NCBI RefSeq assembly: GCF_038051985.1 | Contig: NZ_CP150291.1 | Coordinates: forward strand, 2,170,001-2,234,000 | Source: Solibacillus sp. FSL H8-0523 | GTDB lineage: Bacteria > Bacillota > Bacilli > Bacillales_A > Planococcaceae | Direction: 5' to 3' | Length of the DNA: 64,000 nt | Shown: in pieces, positions 27,334 through 35,501 of the stretch | Layout of the letters: each line of letters starts with the position of its first letter | Numbering within the stretch: the first letter of the stretch is position 1 | Translations under genes and position numbers: made by a program | Notes under the pieces: model-generated | What the model saw: only the letters and a program-made list of their open reading frames with translations | Told to the model about the DNA's origin: nothing | Databases searched by the model: none

Positions 27334-27882
27334 CTATTTAACTGTAGAATAAATTAGCTCCCCAGTGTCAGAAAATGCTCTAATATTAATCGGCATAACA
27401 AGCTTTCCGCTTGATTTAGCGAAGAAAAAATGCGCTTCGCCTGTATGAATGATCAAAGCCTCTTTAAAAGAATTTTTCTCAGTTTCTACTTCTATTTTCT
27501 TTATAGTTGGATTCAAAATTTGCCCGAAGTAGTACGAATATTTGTCTTCATTTGAACGTCCACTCCACGTAAATTCCTTATCTTGTGGTGCAGGATAAGA
27601 CGTAGATGCCAATGTCCGTTCCTTACCAAGCTCATCTTTTATTTTCCAAAACCCCAACCAATTTTGTTCTAATCTAGCAATCATTATTGAATGCGTATTT
27701 TTAAAAATAGTTAACCATTCCCCGTCTATTTCGCTTACTAAATACACTTCTTCGGTTGCTGGTGACCAGTTTTTTGTTGCGTTCAATATGGCATCTTTAG
27801 TGGGCGATTGCTGGTGATTATAAAATAGAAACCCCGTCAAACCTATCGCAATTAAGGCGAGCCAAAGCAAATTTTTTTTCAT
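27334..27882 (-). CDS. membrane-anchored protein of unknown function
   Basis: A 182-residue protein with an N-terminal KKN and one hydrophobic segment (about 5-22) without a lipobox cysteine, so probably a signal anchor with an extracellular domain. Later strands include EVYLVSEIDGEWLTIF and HFFFAKSSGKL. I do not recognise a family. GGGAG lies upstream of the ATG. Its promoter at 27970-27998 is nearly identical to the one before the YxiJ-like gene. Confidence 0.75.
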   Translation of the reverse strand: MKKNLLWLALIAIGLTGFLFYNHQQSPTKDAILNATKNWSPATEEVYLVSEIDGEWLTIFKNTHSIMIARLEQNWLGFWKIKDELGKERTLASTSYPAPQDKEFTWSGRSNEDKYSYYFGQILNPTIKKIEVETEKNSFKEALIIHTGEAHFFFAKSSGKLVMPINIRAFSDTGELIYSTVK

Positions 27883-27952
27883 TGTTTCTTCTCCCTTCTA
27901 ACTAAGGTTCCATAGCTCTATACGCCCTAAGTTTTATAGTTAAAATTAGAAT

Positions 27953-28010
27953 AAAATCCAATATAATGAATTATACAGTCTACTTGATGGAACTGCAAAA
28001 CCCCCTAAAT
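27953..28010. repeat. duplicated promoter block, copy 1
   Basis: AAAATCC-ATATAATGAATTATAC then AGTCT matches the copy at 31216 with one difference in 29 bases, and the similarity runs on for about 58 bases. On the minus strand it holds TTGCAG (27998-27993), a 17-base spacer, and TATAAT (27975-27970). Confidence 0.8.
27970..27998 (-). promoter_or_regulatory. sigma-A promoter of the 27334-27882 gene
   Basis: -35 TTGCAG, a 17-base spacer and a perfect -10 TATAAT on the minus strand, about 75 bases before the coding start. Confidence 0.7.
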
Positions 28011-28244
28011 CAAACCAAATGGAAATGTCCGAATAGTTTAGTCGGCTTCATTACATTTGGTAGAGCATAGAAGAAGCAGAACATTGCATGGAAATTTACA
28101 AAAACGAGTGTAATAGCATGACGGAAGATGAAGATGAAGATTCAAATGCTAGATGAATGCTTACCAAAACGGCACTGGCAACTGGCGTGCAAAAGAAGCG
28201 GACGGAAAGCATAAATATGTTTTCTAAATAATATAAAAATTTTT
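28011..28244. other. intergenic stretch before the ECF sigma gene
   Basis: No supported gene. Two very short frames (a 22-codon one from 28087 and a 24-codon one from 28153) read into each other across a TGAATG junction and contain YQNGTGNW, which may be the relic of a frameshifted small gene. Confidence 0.35.
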
Positions 28245-28272
28245 TGAACGAAATGAAGAAACGCTGCGTCTA
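28245..28272 (+). promoter_or_regulatory. candidate ECF-sigma promoter
   Basis: TGAACG (28245-28250), a 16-base spacer and CGTCTA (28267-28272). This fits the GAAC/CGTC pattern of Bacillus ECF sigma factors and lies just before the sigma gene, suggesting autoregulation. Confidence 0.5.
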
Positions 28273-28294
28273 ATGAAGGAAGGAGGCGAAATGG

Positions 28295-28795
28295 ATGGAA
28301 TTTGAAATCGTGCAGCGTGCAATTCGTGGGGATCATCAAGCGATACTTTCACTTATTGAAATGGATGAAGATATTTTATATCGCATGGCTTTTACATATA
28401 TGAAAAATGAACAAGACTCTTTAGACGTAATGCAGGAGCTTATTTACAAGGCACTTAAAAAAATGCATACCGTTCAACAGCACGAATATGCCAGAACATG
28501 GCTCGTGCGCGTCTTAATCAATTGTTGTAAAGACCATTTACGAAAACGCCAACCAACAGTTCCAATTGAGGAACATCACCTATCTGAATGGGTCATCTAT
28601 TCAGATATGGAGAGATTATTGGAACATTTGTCCTTGTCGGAGCAGCAACTTATCTATATGAAATATTTTCAGCAACTAAAAAACAAAGAAATTGCTGAGC
28701 TAAATCAAATCCCTGAGGGTACTGTAAAGTCTAAGCTTCATCACATACTAAAGAAGCTTAGAAACTTCGCTAGAGAAAAGGAGGACTGGCTATGA
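28295..28795 (+). CDS. ECF-type RNA polymerase sigma factor
   Basis: A 166-residue group 4 sigma factor. Region 2 includes DILYRMAFTYMKNEQDSLDVMQE and a YARTWLVRVLINCC segment. Region 4 includes LSLSEQQLIYMKYFQQLKNKEIAELNQIPEGTVKSKLHH, a helix-turn-helix that reads the -35 element. AAGGAGG lies 8 bases upstream. Its last codons overlap the start of the DUF4179 gene as ATGA, the usual arrangement for sigma and anti-sigma pairs. The stimulus is unknown. Confidence 0.95.
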   Translation: MEFEIVQRAIRGDHQAILSLIEMDEDILYRMAFTYMKNEQDSLDVMQELIYKALKKMHTVQQHEYARTWLVRVLINCCKDHLRKRQPTVPIEEHHLSEWVIYSDMERLLEHLSLSEQQLIYMKYFQQLKNKEIAELNQIPEGTVKSKLHHILKKLRNFAREKEDWL

Positions 28796-30051
28796 GTAAA
28801 CTACCGATTGACGTCCCAAAGGAGAAACTCCAACAAGTTCGAATGGATACTTTACGTAGAGTTCAGCGAGAAAAAAGAACAACGAAGCGCATTGTTTCGA
28901 TATCGATTGTCTCTTTGTTTTGCCTAAGCCTATTATTTTCAATTCGCGTTTCTCCTACTATTGCTAGTCATGTCGCAAAAATACCCGGCTTTCATGCACT
29001 TGTATCAGCTGTTGCAATCGATAATGGGATAAAGGACATTGTTGACAATGAATACTATGAAGAGATTAATGTGATGAAGTCAAAAAATGGCCTATCGCTC
29101 ACATTGCAAGGCGTGATTGCAGATCATTCGGGATTTGTACTTTTCTATGACGCCGATGCCTCATTTGATATCTCGAAATTAAACTTGGAGGAAGTTCAAT
29201 TGTTCCAAGGGGACGATGAAATGGAATGCGGCTGTACATTTGTCATAAATGCAGATAATCAAACACACATTTCTTCTTTAGTAGAATATAATTTTTCAGA
29301 GCCGGTAGCTTATACTTCAAAGGATTTTAAAGCTGTTTTTCATTTTAATGAAAAAGATAAGGGAAATATTGAAATTAAGATACCATTTACACTACAAAAT
29401 GAACTTGCAAAGGAAAAAATCATTACTGTGAATCGTACTATAAATGTCGATGGTCAGAAATTTACGATTACGCAAATTCGCCGTTCTCCATTAAAAGTTG
29501 CACTCGATATTGAAGTAGACGAAGAAAATACAATGCAAATTTTATCGCTAGATGATATTGCAGTCATGACGGAAAGTGGTGAGCGGAGAGATAGTATTAT
29601 AAATGGCATTTCAACACACGGAAATATTCGCGACGGCAAATATACGCTATATTTGCAAAGTAATTATTTCGATGATCCAGAGTCGCTCACGATTATAATT
29701 GGAGCTGTTCAAGCTGTTCCAAAGGGAGAGGATTTTATCGAAGTTGATTTTGGTGCAGAAGAAGTAATCGCGAAACCCCACTATTTCGATTGGGACATTA
29801 CCGTAAAGCAACAAGGTGTATCAGTTGCAGTAGATAAAGGGGATAATCAAGGTAGACTGTTAATGCTACATGATGCTGTAAAAGAAGATGGTACGACGTT
29901 AGAACATACAGGTTCCTTGGTTTCACGAGATGAGCAGTACGTAGTTGAGACGACACAATTTCAAGATTATGATGGCAAAGCAAAAATATTTTTAAACTAT
30001 TACTTCAATCCTATTGGAAAAAATATAGAACTGAATATTCCATTGCAATAA
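28792..30051 (+). CDS. DUF4179 protein, probable anti-sigma factor
   Basis: A 419-residue membrane protein: about 35 cytoplasmic residues rich in Lys and Arg, one membrane segment (about 36-55), then a DUF4179 domain (NVMKSKNGLSLTLQGVIAD) and a beta-rich extracellular part. DUF4179 proteins are encoded with ECF sigma factors and are thought to hold them at the membrane. It overlaps the sigma gene by 4 bases. The extracellular part would sense the signal. No protease-site motif can be pointed to. Confidence 0.88.
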   Translation: MSKLPIDVPKEKLQQVRMDTLRRVQREKRTTKRIVSISIVSLFCLSLLFSIRVSPTIASHVAKIPGFHALVSAVAIDNGIKDIVDNEYYEEINVMKSKNGLSLTLQGVIADHSGFVLFYDADASFDISKLNLEEVQLFQGDDEMECGCTFVINADNQTHISSLVEYNFSEPVAYTSKDFKAVFHFNEKDKGNIEIKIPFTLQNELAKEKIITVNRTINVDGQKFTITQIRRSPLKVALDIEVDEENTMQILSLDDIAVMTESGERRDSIINGISTHGNIRDGKYTLYLQSNYFDDPESLTIIIGAVQAVPKGEDFIEVDFGAEEVIAKPHYFDWDITVKQQGVSVAVDKGDNQGRLLMLHDAVKEDGTTLEHTGSLVSRDEQYVVETTQFQDYDGKAKIFLNYYFNPIGKNIELNIPLQ

Positions 30052-30072
30052 AGCACAGAAGCTAATTTTGCT

Positions 30073-30103
30073 AGCCAAAGGAAAATATTTTTCTTTGGCT
30101 GTA
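30073..30103 (+). terminator. hairpin after the sigma/DUF4179 pair
   Basis: AGCCAAAG pairs with CTTTGGCT around an A/T loop. No T run follows, so it may be a weak terminator or a stabilising hairpin. Confidence 0.45.
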
Positions 30104-30159
30104 ACCTGAAATTCGCCAACATACAAGCACTACTTTCATATTGAATCGATGTTCAAGTT

Positions 30160-30684
30160 TCATCCCTCAACATCTGATTCTATTATCTTTTTTTCAATCG
30201 CCGTGCATTTTTGGATCGCCCAGTTGTAATGATCCACTGTGTTTGCAGCAAAATAACTATACAGATTACTTGTTTTTGTCCACTTGTACATTTTTTTCGT
30301 CATGATCTCATCATATGTATGCATTTCAATTAATTTCACTATACGCTGATGGCTTAGTTTTACTCGTTTCATCGCTTGAGTTAACGTTACATCTTGATAA
30401 TTAATCCAAATTTGGTAATTTAATTTTTGTAACGTGCGCCATTGATAACCTGGTGCGGGCATAGAAGGCGTATCACCACTCATCCCTTCTTTATACCATC
30501 TTTCAAGCATCGCATGCCATTCGTATAGATGCATTAGTACGTCGCGAAAGTTTCTATCACGCGATTCTATTTCTACGGTAAGTTTTCGTTTGCGTGTTGG
30601 AACGCTATCAATAATTGTGAAAATTTGTTCAAAGCTTTCCTGAATTTCTGCTAAAAAATGCTCCTTAGAATGAATTGTCGTCAT
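30160..30684 (-). CDS. ClbS/DfsB family four-helix protein
   Basis: A 174-residue helical protein with the DUF1706 pattern: RDRNFRDVLMHLYEWHAMLERWYKEG (residues about 43-68), PGYQWRTLQKLNYQIW, and YFAANTVDHYNWAIQK near the end. The family includes ClbS, which protects E. coli from its own colibactin, and DfsB; most Bacillus members are uncharacterised. AAGGAG precedes the ATG. It is convergent with the DUF4179 gene and lies before the YxiJ-like gene. Confidence 0.88.
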   Translation of the reverse strand: MTTIHSKEHFLAEIQESFEQIFTIIDSVPTRKRKLTVEIESRDRNFRDVLMHLYEWHAMLERWYKEGMSGDTPSMPAPGYQWRTLQKLNYQIWINYQDVTLTQAMKRVKLSHQRIVKLIEMHTYDEIMTKKMYKWTKTSNLYSYFAANTVDHYNWAIQKCTAIEKKIIESDVEG

Positions 30685-30733
30685 CGTTCGTCTCCTTGTC
30701 TATCATATAATAAAAGCAATTTTTAAATTTTGG

Positions 30734-31126
30734 CTAATAAAGTTCACAGTCTTTCGGCAACACGATCAACTGCTGTAAAAGTAATTTCCGCGCATGCTCA
30801 AAGGTTTGATATTCCTGAAAAAAATAAGGATAGTGCTCTATTTGGCCCTCTAGAAATTCATATTGGTCATAGAATTCAAAAAAGGATTTAAACAGCATGT
30901 CAAATTGTCCTTGGGGAATTTCGTCTTCTGCATCCATCGATACATAGCTAAGCGTTCCAGCGATATTGGCACAGTAATAACGAAAATCTTCATAAAAGTC
31001 CACATCACCAGGAAGATTTAAAAATTCTATTCTAAAATCTACCTCTATTTTTTGAATGTCCCGAGTTGGAAACGGCCTTTTTAACTCGGGTTCAATTGTG
31101 ATTAATTGTTGAAAAATCTTATCCAT
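30734..31126 (-). CDS. YxiJ-like protein
   Basis: A 130-residue acidic soluble protein. The order of FPTRDI, YYCANIAGTLSYV, IPQGQFDMLFKSFFEFYDQYEFLE matches my recollection of the YxiJ family (PF14176), known from the B. subtilis wapA immunity region. The start at 31126 is chosen because GGAGGAAACG lies directly upstream; an earlier frame start at 31153 has no site. A strong promoter (31233-31261) matches that of the 27334-27882 gene. Possible immunity protein; not proven. Confidence 0.6.
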   Translation of the reverse strand: MDKIFQQLITIEPELKRPFPTRDIQKIEVDFRIEFLNLPGDVDFYEDFRYYCANIAGTLSYVSMDAEDEIPQGQFDMLFKSFFEFYDQYEFLEGQIEHYPYFFQEYQTFEHARKLLLQQLIVLPKDCELY

Positions 31127-31215
31127 CGTTTCCTCCCTCTCCAAGTAAAGCAAGTCTCCTAAAATCCTTTCAAAATATGGACTTAACGAGCAATTAATAT
31201 GGATGAGATTACCTT

Positions 31216-31273
31216 AAAATCCTATATAATGAATTATACAGTCTGTATGGTGGACCTGCAAAGCGCCTTAAAT
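31216..31273. repeat. duplicated promoter block, copy 2
   Basis: Second copy of the block at 27953-28010 in the same orientation, about 3.26 kb away. It carries TTGCAG and TATAAT with 17-base spacing on the minus strand. Confidence 0.8.
31233..31261 (-). promoter_or_regulatory. sigma-A promoter of the YxiJ-like gene
   Basis: -35 TTGCAG (31261-31256), a 17-base spacer and -10 TATAAT (31238-31233) on the minus strand. Confidence 0.7.
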
Positions 31274-31330
31274 GGAAAAATGAAATGGAATTTGTCAAAA
31301 TAGTGGAGGGACATCATTGAAATCTTTTGC

Positions 31331-31364
31331 AAAAAAGACTCGATTATATTAACCGAGTCCTTTT
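31331..31364 (-). terminator. intrinsic terminator of the nuclease gene
   Basis: GACTCG pairs with CGAGTC around an 11-base loop, and the minus strand continues with TTTTTT. Confidence 0.8.
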
Positions 31365-31381
31365 CGTGTATTGCATGTATG

Positions 31382-32314
31382 TTATTCACCAACTAAGCCG
31401 TCATTATCCGCATCGTGCATAAATGGATATAGCCAGTGGTCACGCGTAATTGGCATACTATAACCAGCCACTTTTGCTTCTTTAATCGTTACCTGTCCAT
31501 TTCCATTTGTATCGACACTTGCTAGGTCGCCACCTGCATTTGATTTAGCAGGTTTATTCGAAGAACTTGTTGTTAAGCCTTTTGATTTGTTGACTTCGTC
31601 TGGATTGACATTATCATAGCTATCGACAACTCGATTGCCTTTGATTGTATAGCTATACTGATAATGTGATGGGATTTGTGTTTTAGTGTCCGGATAAGAA
31701 ATAATGGCTTCAAAATTCATCGCGCCTTTAGCATTACGAATGGCGTCCTCCATATATGCTTGGTCACCATGTCGGTTCAGCGTACTATCTTGAGGCGTAA
31801 TGTTATAGGCATTCGACACACCACCTAATGAATCTGCAATAACATGCCCCTCATCTAAGGTAGAGCTTTCTACGCCAGGCACCTTCGCCTCATCTCTGAA
31901 ATATCGCCCTGTCGATAATACGGGTTCATTACGATCATCTTGTAAAATGATTTCGTCCGCAATGACACGTACCAGTTGGCCGTATTCGTTCGTAAAGGCC
32001 CAATACTCTCGGTCGCCGAATCCAATGTCAACGACTACATTTGCCTTGCGGTAACCTGATAAATCCCCACCATCGACTTCGATTAATTTGTAGCCATCAA
32101 ATTGCTCTTTGTGATTTGTTGCTGGTGTTTCTTTCACAGAATTTTCGACTTCTTCTGAAGAAGGTGCTTCTTGTGCCGTTGTCTGCGTACTATTGTCTAC
32201 CACTGTTTCTAGTGGTTCTGCCACCGTTTCTAACATGTCTTCATCGACTGCTACTTCGGTACATCCAGCCAGAAAAATAACGGTAAAAAGCAAAAGTAAA
32301 TAATTTGTTTTCAT
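31382..32314 (-). CDS. lipoprotein DNA/RNA non-specific endonuclease with EF-hand-like tail
   Basis: A 310-residue lipoprotein: a signal peptide with lipobox LAGC (Cys18), a Glu/Thr-rich linker, and a DNA-entry-type nuclease domain with LDEGHVIADSLGG (His158 likely general base) and ITPQDSTLNRHG. The C-terminus has two calcium-loop-like stretches, DTNGNGQVTIKEA (about 268-280) and DADNDGLVGE at the very end, with a TRDHWLYPF segment between. It would sit on the outer face of the membrane and cut incoming or environmental nucleic acid. It forms a single-gene unit. Confidence 0.88.
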   Translation of the reverse strand: MKTNYLLLLFTVIFLAGCTEVAVDEDMLETVAEPLETVVDNSTQTTAQEAPSSEEVENSVKETPATNHKEQFDGYKLIEVDGGDLSGYRKANVVVDIGFGDREYWAFTNEYGQLVRVIADEIILQDDRNEPVLSTGRYFRDEAKVPGVESSTLDEGHVIADSLGGVSNAYNITPQDSTLNRHGDQAYMEDAIRNAKGAMNFEAIISYPDTKTQIPSHYQYSYTIKGNRVVDSYDNVNPDEVNKSKGLTTSSSNKPAKSNAGGDLASVDTNGNGQVTIKEAKVAGYSMPITRDHWLYPFMHDADNDGLVGE

Positions 32315-32516
32315 ATAAAATGCTCCTAAAATCTCGTTTGATTGTTCATGAATAACAGCGCCTATCGATCAGGTTCGTTATGAATCAACTTCTATTAGTA
32401 TATACATTGTTAGTCGATTACAGGTTCCAATCGCAAGAAAGGCATTTTTTCTTACATGAACCATGAAAATCAACCGAAAATGAAGCGCGTTTCACATGGT
32501 TTAACCGTCAAAAGAA

Positions 32517-32556
32517 AAATGCAGAAACACTAAAATCTCAGTGCTTCTGCATATTT
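32517..32556 (-). terminator. intrinsic terminator of the YvbH-like gene
   Basis: GCAGAA-CACT arms pair with AGTG-TTCTGC, and the minus strand continues ATTTTTCTTTT. Confidence 0.8.
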
Positions 32557-32593
32557 TACTTAGCGACGCGAAGGAATGCTACCCCGCGCCAAT

Positions 32594-33208
32594 TTAGTTA
32601 TTAATATATTTTTCAAAAACCTCGCCAAAATCTTTTCGTTTGTATTCGTCTTTATTGGCCTCTAACCATCCAGCCGCAAAGCGTGTAATGTCTTCAAACG
32701 ACTGCGCGGGCGTTGCATTTTGGCTGCTCGTGCGGCCAAGTGCCTGCGCGGCAAGTGTTAGCCCTTCTTTTGCGTAATCCAATTTCGTCGCATTCGATTT
32801 TTGCTCCAGTGAAATTGCGTGTAATGCTTTGTATAAATCTTTAATTTCATTAATAAAGCGTTTATGAATGTCGATTGACTGTGGTACGTTATTTATCGTG
32901 AATTTAATTTCAACGTCTAAATCGATTGTCCCTGCTGTTTCAAGCAGCACATCCGAAATGACACTATACTCATAATCATACCGGCGTAGCATCCTTTTTT
33001 TGCTCATCGCATTTGCCCCGTCAACATGAATTAATCCTAAATTTGTAAAGCAATATTCGTCGGCCTTCGTTTTAATGAGGAAATAAATCTTTTCACTTTT
33101 TTCATTAAAAATAAAATCGTCCGAATCCGTTTTATCAAAATCCTCGCGTGGGACAACAACCCCAATATCTGATAGACCTAGCGCATCTGCCGCCATTTTT
33201 TTGAACAT
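32594..33208 (-). CDS. YvbH-like PH-domain protein
   Basis: A 204-residue cytoplasmic protein with an N-terminal bacterial PH domain (MFKKMAADALGLSDIG, then EKIYFLIKTKADEYCFTN and VDGANAMSKKR) and a C-terminal YvbH-type oligomerisation region (about 130-204). It matches B. subtilis YvbH over its full length as far as I can judge. The function is unknown. GGAGG precedes the ATG. Confidence 0.85.
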   Translation of the reverse strand: MFKKMAADALGLSDIGVVVPREDFDKTDSDDFIFNEKSEKIYFLIKTKADEYCFTNLGLIHVDGANAMSKKRMLRRYDYEYSVISDVLLETAGTIDLDVEIKFTINNVPQSIDIHKRFINEIKDLYKALHAISLEQKSNATKLDYAKEGLTLAAQALGRTSSQNATPAQSFEDITRFAAGWLEANKDEYKRKDFGEVFEKYINN

Positions 33209-33367
33209 ACAAATTCCTCCTCCATATCCTATCTAACTTTATTTTGCATTATTTACGGAACTTTGGCAAAATATTTAACAAACCGTTTTGGTTTTTTTCT
33301 GGAAAAATAAAAAGGTTTCTGACTCTCTTCCATCGAACTTAGTTATGGTGAAGTTTGTTTGGAGGTT
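33209..33367. other. intergenic stretch, nothing recognised
   Basis: About 160 AT-rich bases upstream of the YvbH-like gene on one side and of tiny plus-strand frames on the other. No convincing promoter or RNA. Confidence 0.4.
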
Positions 33368-33457
33368 TTGCACTTTATAGAACTAGCAGTACTCAGCATT
33401 TTATGGTACATCAATTTATTGCATTATCATCGGCTCAAACTTAGAGAAAATGTTTAA
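33368..33457 (+). CDS. candidate tiny hydrophobic ORF
   Basis: Starts TTG at 33368, with GGAGG only 2 bases upstream. It encodes 29 residues, hydrophobic in the middle (ELAVLSILWYINLL) with a basic end. It overlaps the next tiny frame by 8 bases, and together they would make a two-helix membrane protein if a frameshift joined them. Weak evidence. Confidence 0.3.
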   Translation: MHFIELAVLSILWYINLLHYHRLKLRENV

Positions 33458-33560
33458 AAAATCCCTTAAAAATGAAGATTTTATAGTAAAATATTGGTTG
33501 ACAGGCGCATTCACTTTAATGATAACTTCACTTGTTGTAAACATCTTTTCTACTTTATAA
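33450..33560 (+). CDS. candidate tiny membrane peptide
   Basis: A 36-residue frame: a basic and polar start (MFKKSLKNEDF) and one hydrophobic segment (WLTGAFTLMITSLVVNIF). It ends 23 bases before the S41-like gene. It could be translated from the overlap with the preceding tiny frame or be the second half of a frameshifted small protein. Confidence 0.35.
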   Translation: MFKKSLKNEDFIVKYWLTGAFTLMITSLVVNIFSTL

Positions 33561-33583
33561 AAATTTCTTAACGGAGTGATAGA

Positions 33584-35314
33584 TTGTACACAAAAACTGA
33601 AATTTTTAATGATATTGTTTCAATTTTAAATAAAGACTATGCTGGCTACGAAGACAAAAAGAAATATAATCATCCGAAGCGTTATACAGTGACAAACAAC
33701 ATGGATGATGAAAAGTTTACACAAACGATTCAAGAATATTTATATGATTTTAAAGATGGTCACCTGTCTTTTAGAAATAAAAAAAGTAATATTCCTTTTC
33801 GAGGCTTTCGCGTACGTCGCTATGAAGACGCGCTATACGTGACAGAAATTTTAGGAGAGCAGCACTTACAAGTTGGCGATAAAATTACTGCGATTAACGG
33901 TGACTCGATTAACCTTGCTGCTTCCCGTTACTCTACATATTTACAAGACGACGTATACGAGCGCCAAACGTGGAATAACCTGCTTCCATTTGTCGAACAT
34001 ATTGAATATGAGCGAGATGGTGAACTGTATGAACTCGAGTTATCGCAATATAATCGACCTGCTTATACGCCGGAATATGATTTAAAGCAGCTTGATGAAA
34101 ACACGGTTTATATTAAGCTAACAGACTTTGGCCAAAGTGAACCGATTCAAAAAATGGTGGAAGAGCATGAAGCACTTTTAAACTCGATTCAAAACATCAT
34201 ATTTGATGTACGGGTCAACTACGGTGGCAACGATCTTTTTTACTTCCCGCTTGTCGGCTATACAGTGAATGAAACGGTACGTGCTTCACAAATTGTCCAG
34301 CCCGATGAAGCAATATATACAAACTATACGGCCAACAACTGTGATCTTTGGACTGAATCATTATCAGATTACTTAAAACAGCCACTTGATAAAGCAACTA
34401 GAGCTTTTCTTGAGAAGGAAATTGAAAAGTTTAAAACAAATTACGGCATTGGCATGAAAAAAGTAGAAGACAATGAGGATTTTGTTTTTGAGCCTAAAGG
34501 AAATGCTCAAAAAGTGTTTATTCTTTCAGATGTAACATGTGGAAGCTCTGGTGAAACATTTATTAAAAACTTAAAGCATTCACCAAAAGTAAAAGTAATT
34601 GGCCGTTCTACAATGGGCATTCTTGATTACTTCAATGTCACAACGAAGGATTACGGCAATTATGTATTCGGCTATAGCATTTCAAAAATGTACGAAAAAT
34701 ATCATAACAATGCAACTGGGACATTGCCACATATTCATATTCCTTGGACGCCACAACATTTAGTGGCGGACGTCGATTTAAATTACGTACTAAGTTTATG
34801 TGAGAACGCATTACCTGATGAAAGCTTTTCACCAAGAGAATTGATCGATGTCCAGATGGAAATGCAAACATTCGATATGAGTAAATCGGACACGTGGACA
34901 GATGAACAATGGGCGATATGGCGCGGTGATGAGTATATGTATGATGAGGTAGGCATTAAGCTTTTACTTCTAGATGATCAAGATTTCTTTATAAAAATTA
35001 TGGGAATCAGTCATAATGAGATAACCGACGCGATGAACTTTAATTTTGATGTTGTAAATAAGCTCAACCATCCAATTGCTCTTCAATTTGTTGAATGGAA
35101 AATAGAAGGAAAAACGTTTGATTTGTCTCACGAGCCTTTCATTATCGTTGATGCAAACAGTGACGTTCCTCGTTTCCGTAAAAACATTATGCGCTCTTAT
35201 AAAGACGAATGGCAGCATACAGCTATTACGGTTAACATTTTACATGCAAATACTTTTGTATCTATAAGAACATTACAATTCAATATTCAAAAAGTATATA
35301 TACAAATATTTTAA
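33584..35314 (+). CDS. S41-family peptidase-like protein
   Basis: A 576-residue protein. Residues about 85-115 resemble a short PDZ-like region (VGDKITAINGDSI). The S41 core follows, with YIKLTDFG, NIIFDVRVNYGGND (about 204-217) and DVTCGSSGETF (about 316-326), where Ser321 or Ser322 is the likely nucleophile. The last 145 residues form an extra domain that I do not recognise. There is no signal peptide, which is unusual, since most S41 enzymes are exported. The start is TTG with GGAGTGAT upstream. A very strong terminator follows. Confidence 0.8.
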   Translation: MYTKTEIFNDIVSILNKDYAGYEDKKKYNHPKRYTVTNNMDDEKFTQTIQEYLYDFKDGHLSFRNKKSNIPFRGFRVRRYEDALYVTEILGEQHLQVGDKITAINGDSINLAASRYSTYLQDDVYERQTWNNLLPFVEHIEYERDGELYELELSQYNRPAYTPEYDLKQLDENTVYIKLTDFGQSEPIQKMVEEHEALLNSIQNIIFDVRVNYGGNDLFYFPLVGYTVNETVRASQIVQPDEAIYTNYTANNCDLWTESLSDYLKQPLDKATRAFLEKEIEKFKTNYGIGMKKVEDNEDFVFEPKGNAQKVFILSDVTCGSSGETFIKNLKHSPKVKVIGRSTMGILDYFNVTTKDYGNYVFGYSISKMYEKYHNNATGTLPHIHIPWTPQHLVADVDLNYVLSLCENALPDESFSPRELIDVQMEMQTFDMSKSDTWTDEQWAIWRGDEYMYDEVGIKLLLLDDQDFFIKIMGISHNEITDAMNFNFDVVNKLNHPIALQFVEWKIEGKTFDLSHEPFIIVDANSDVPRFRKNIMRSYKDEWQHTAITVNILHANTFVSIRTLQFNIQKVYIQIF

Positions 35315-35368
35315 AAGTACTCCTCCTTCATGCAAAAAATACATGAAGGGGGAGTACTTTTTTTTTGC
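35314..35368 (+). terminator. strong intrinsic terminator of the S41-like gene
   Basis: A 19-base nearly perfect stem (AAAGTACTCC-CCTTCATG with its complement) and a run of nine T, starting at the stop codon. Confidence 0.95.
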
Positions 35369-35432
35369 TCGCTCATTTTTAAATTCATAATCTCTCGCGA
35401 ATCGACGGATAGCTCAGTAAAATTTCCTCTGT
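35367..35432 (-). pseudogene. remnant of a second cysE copy
   Basis: 35396-35432 matches cysE at 36295-36331 with one mismatch in 37 bases, and 35368-35392 resembles the 3' end of cysE (35811-35833). The two pieces are joined with about 460 bases of cysE missing between them, in the same orientation as the intact gene. It is too short to code. Confidence 0.7.
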
Positions 35433-35501
35433 GAATCTCCTTCACATGCCCTACCATTCTTTCTTCTGTTGAATAGGATAACAATGAGAGGGGGTGAGAT
35501 T

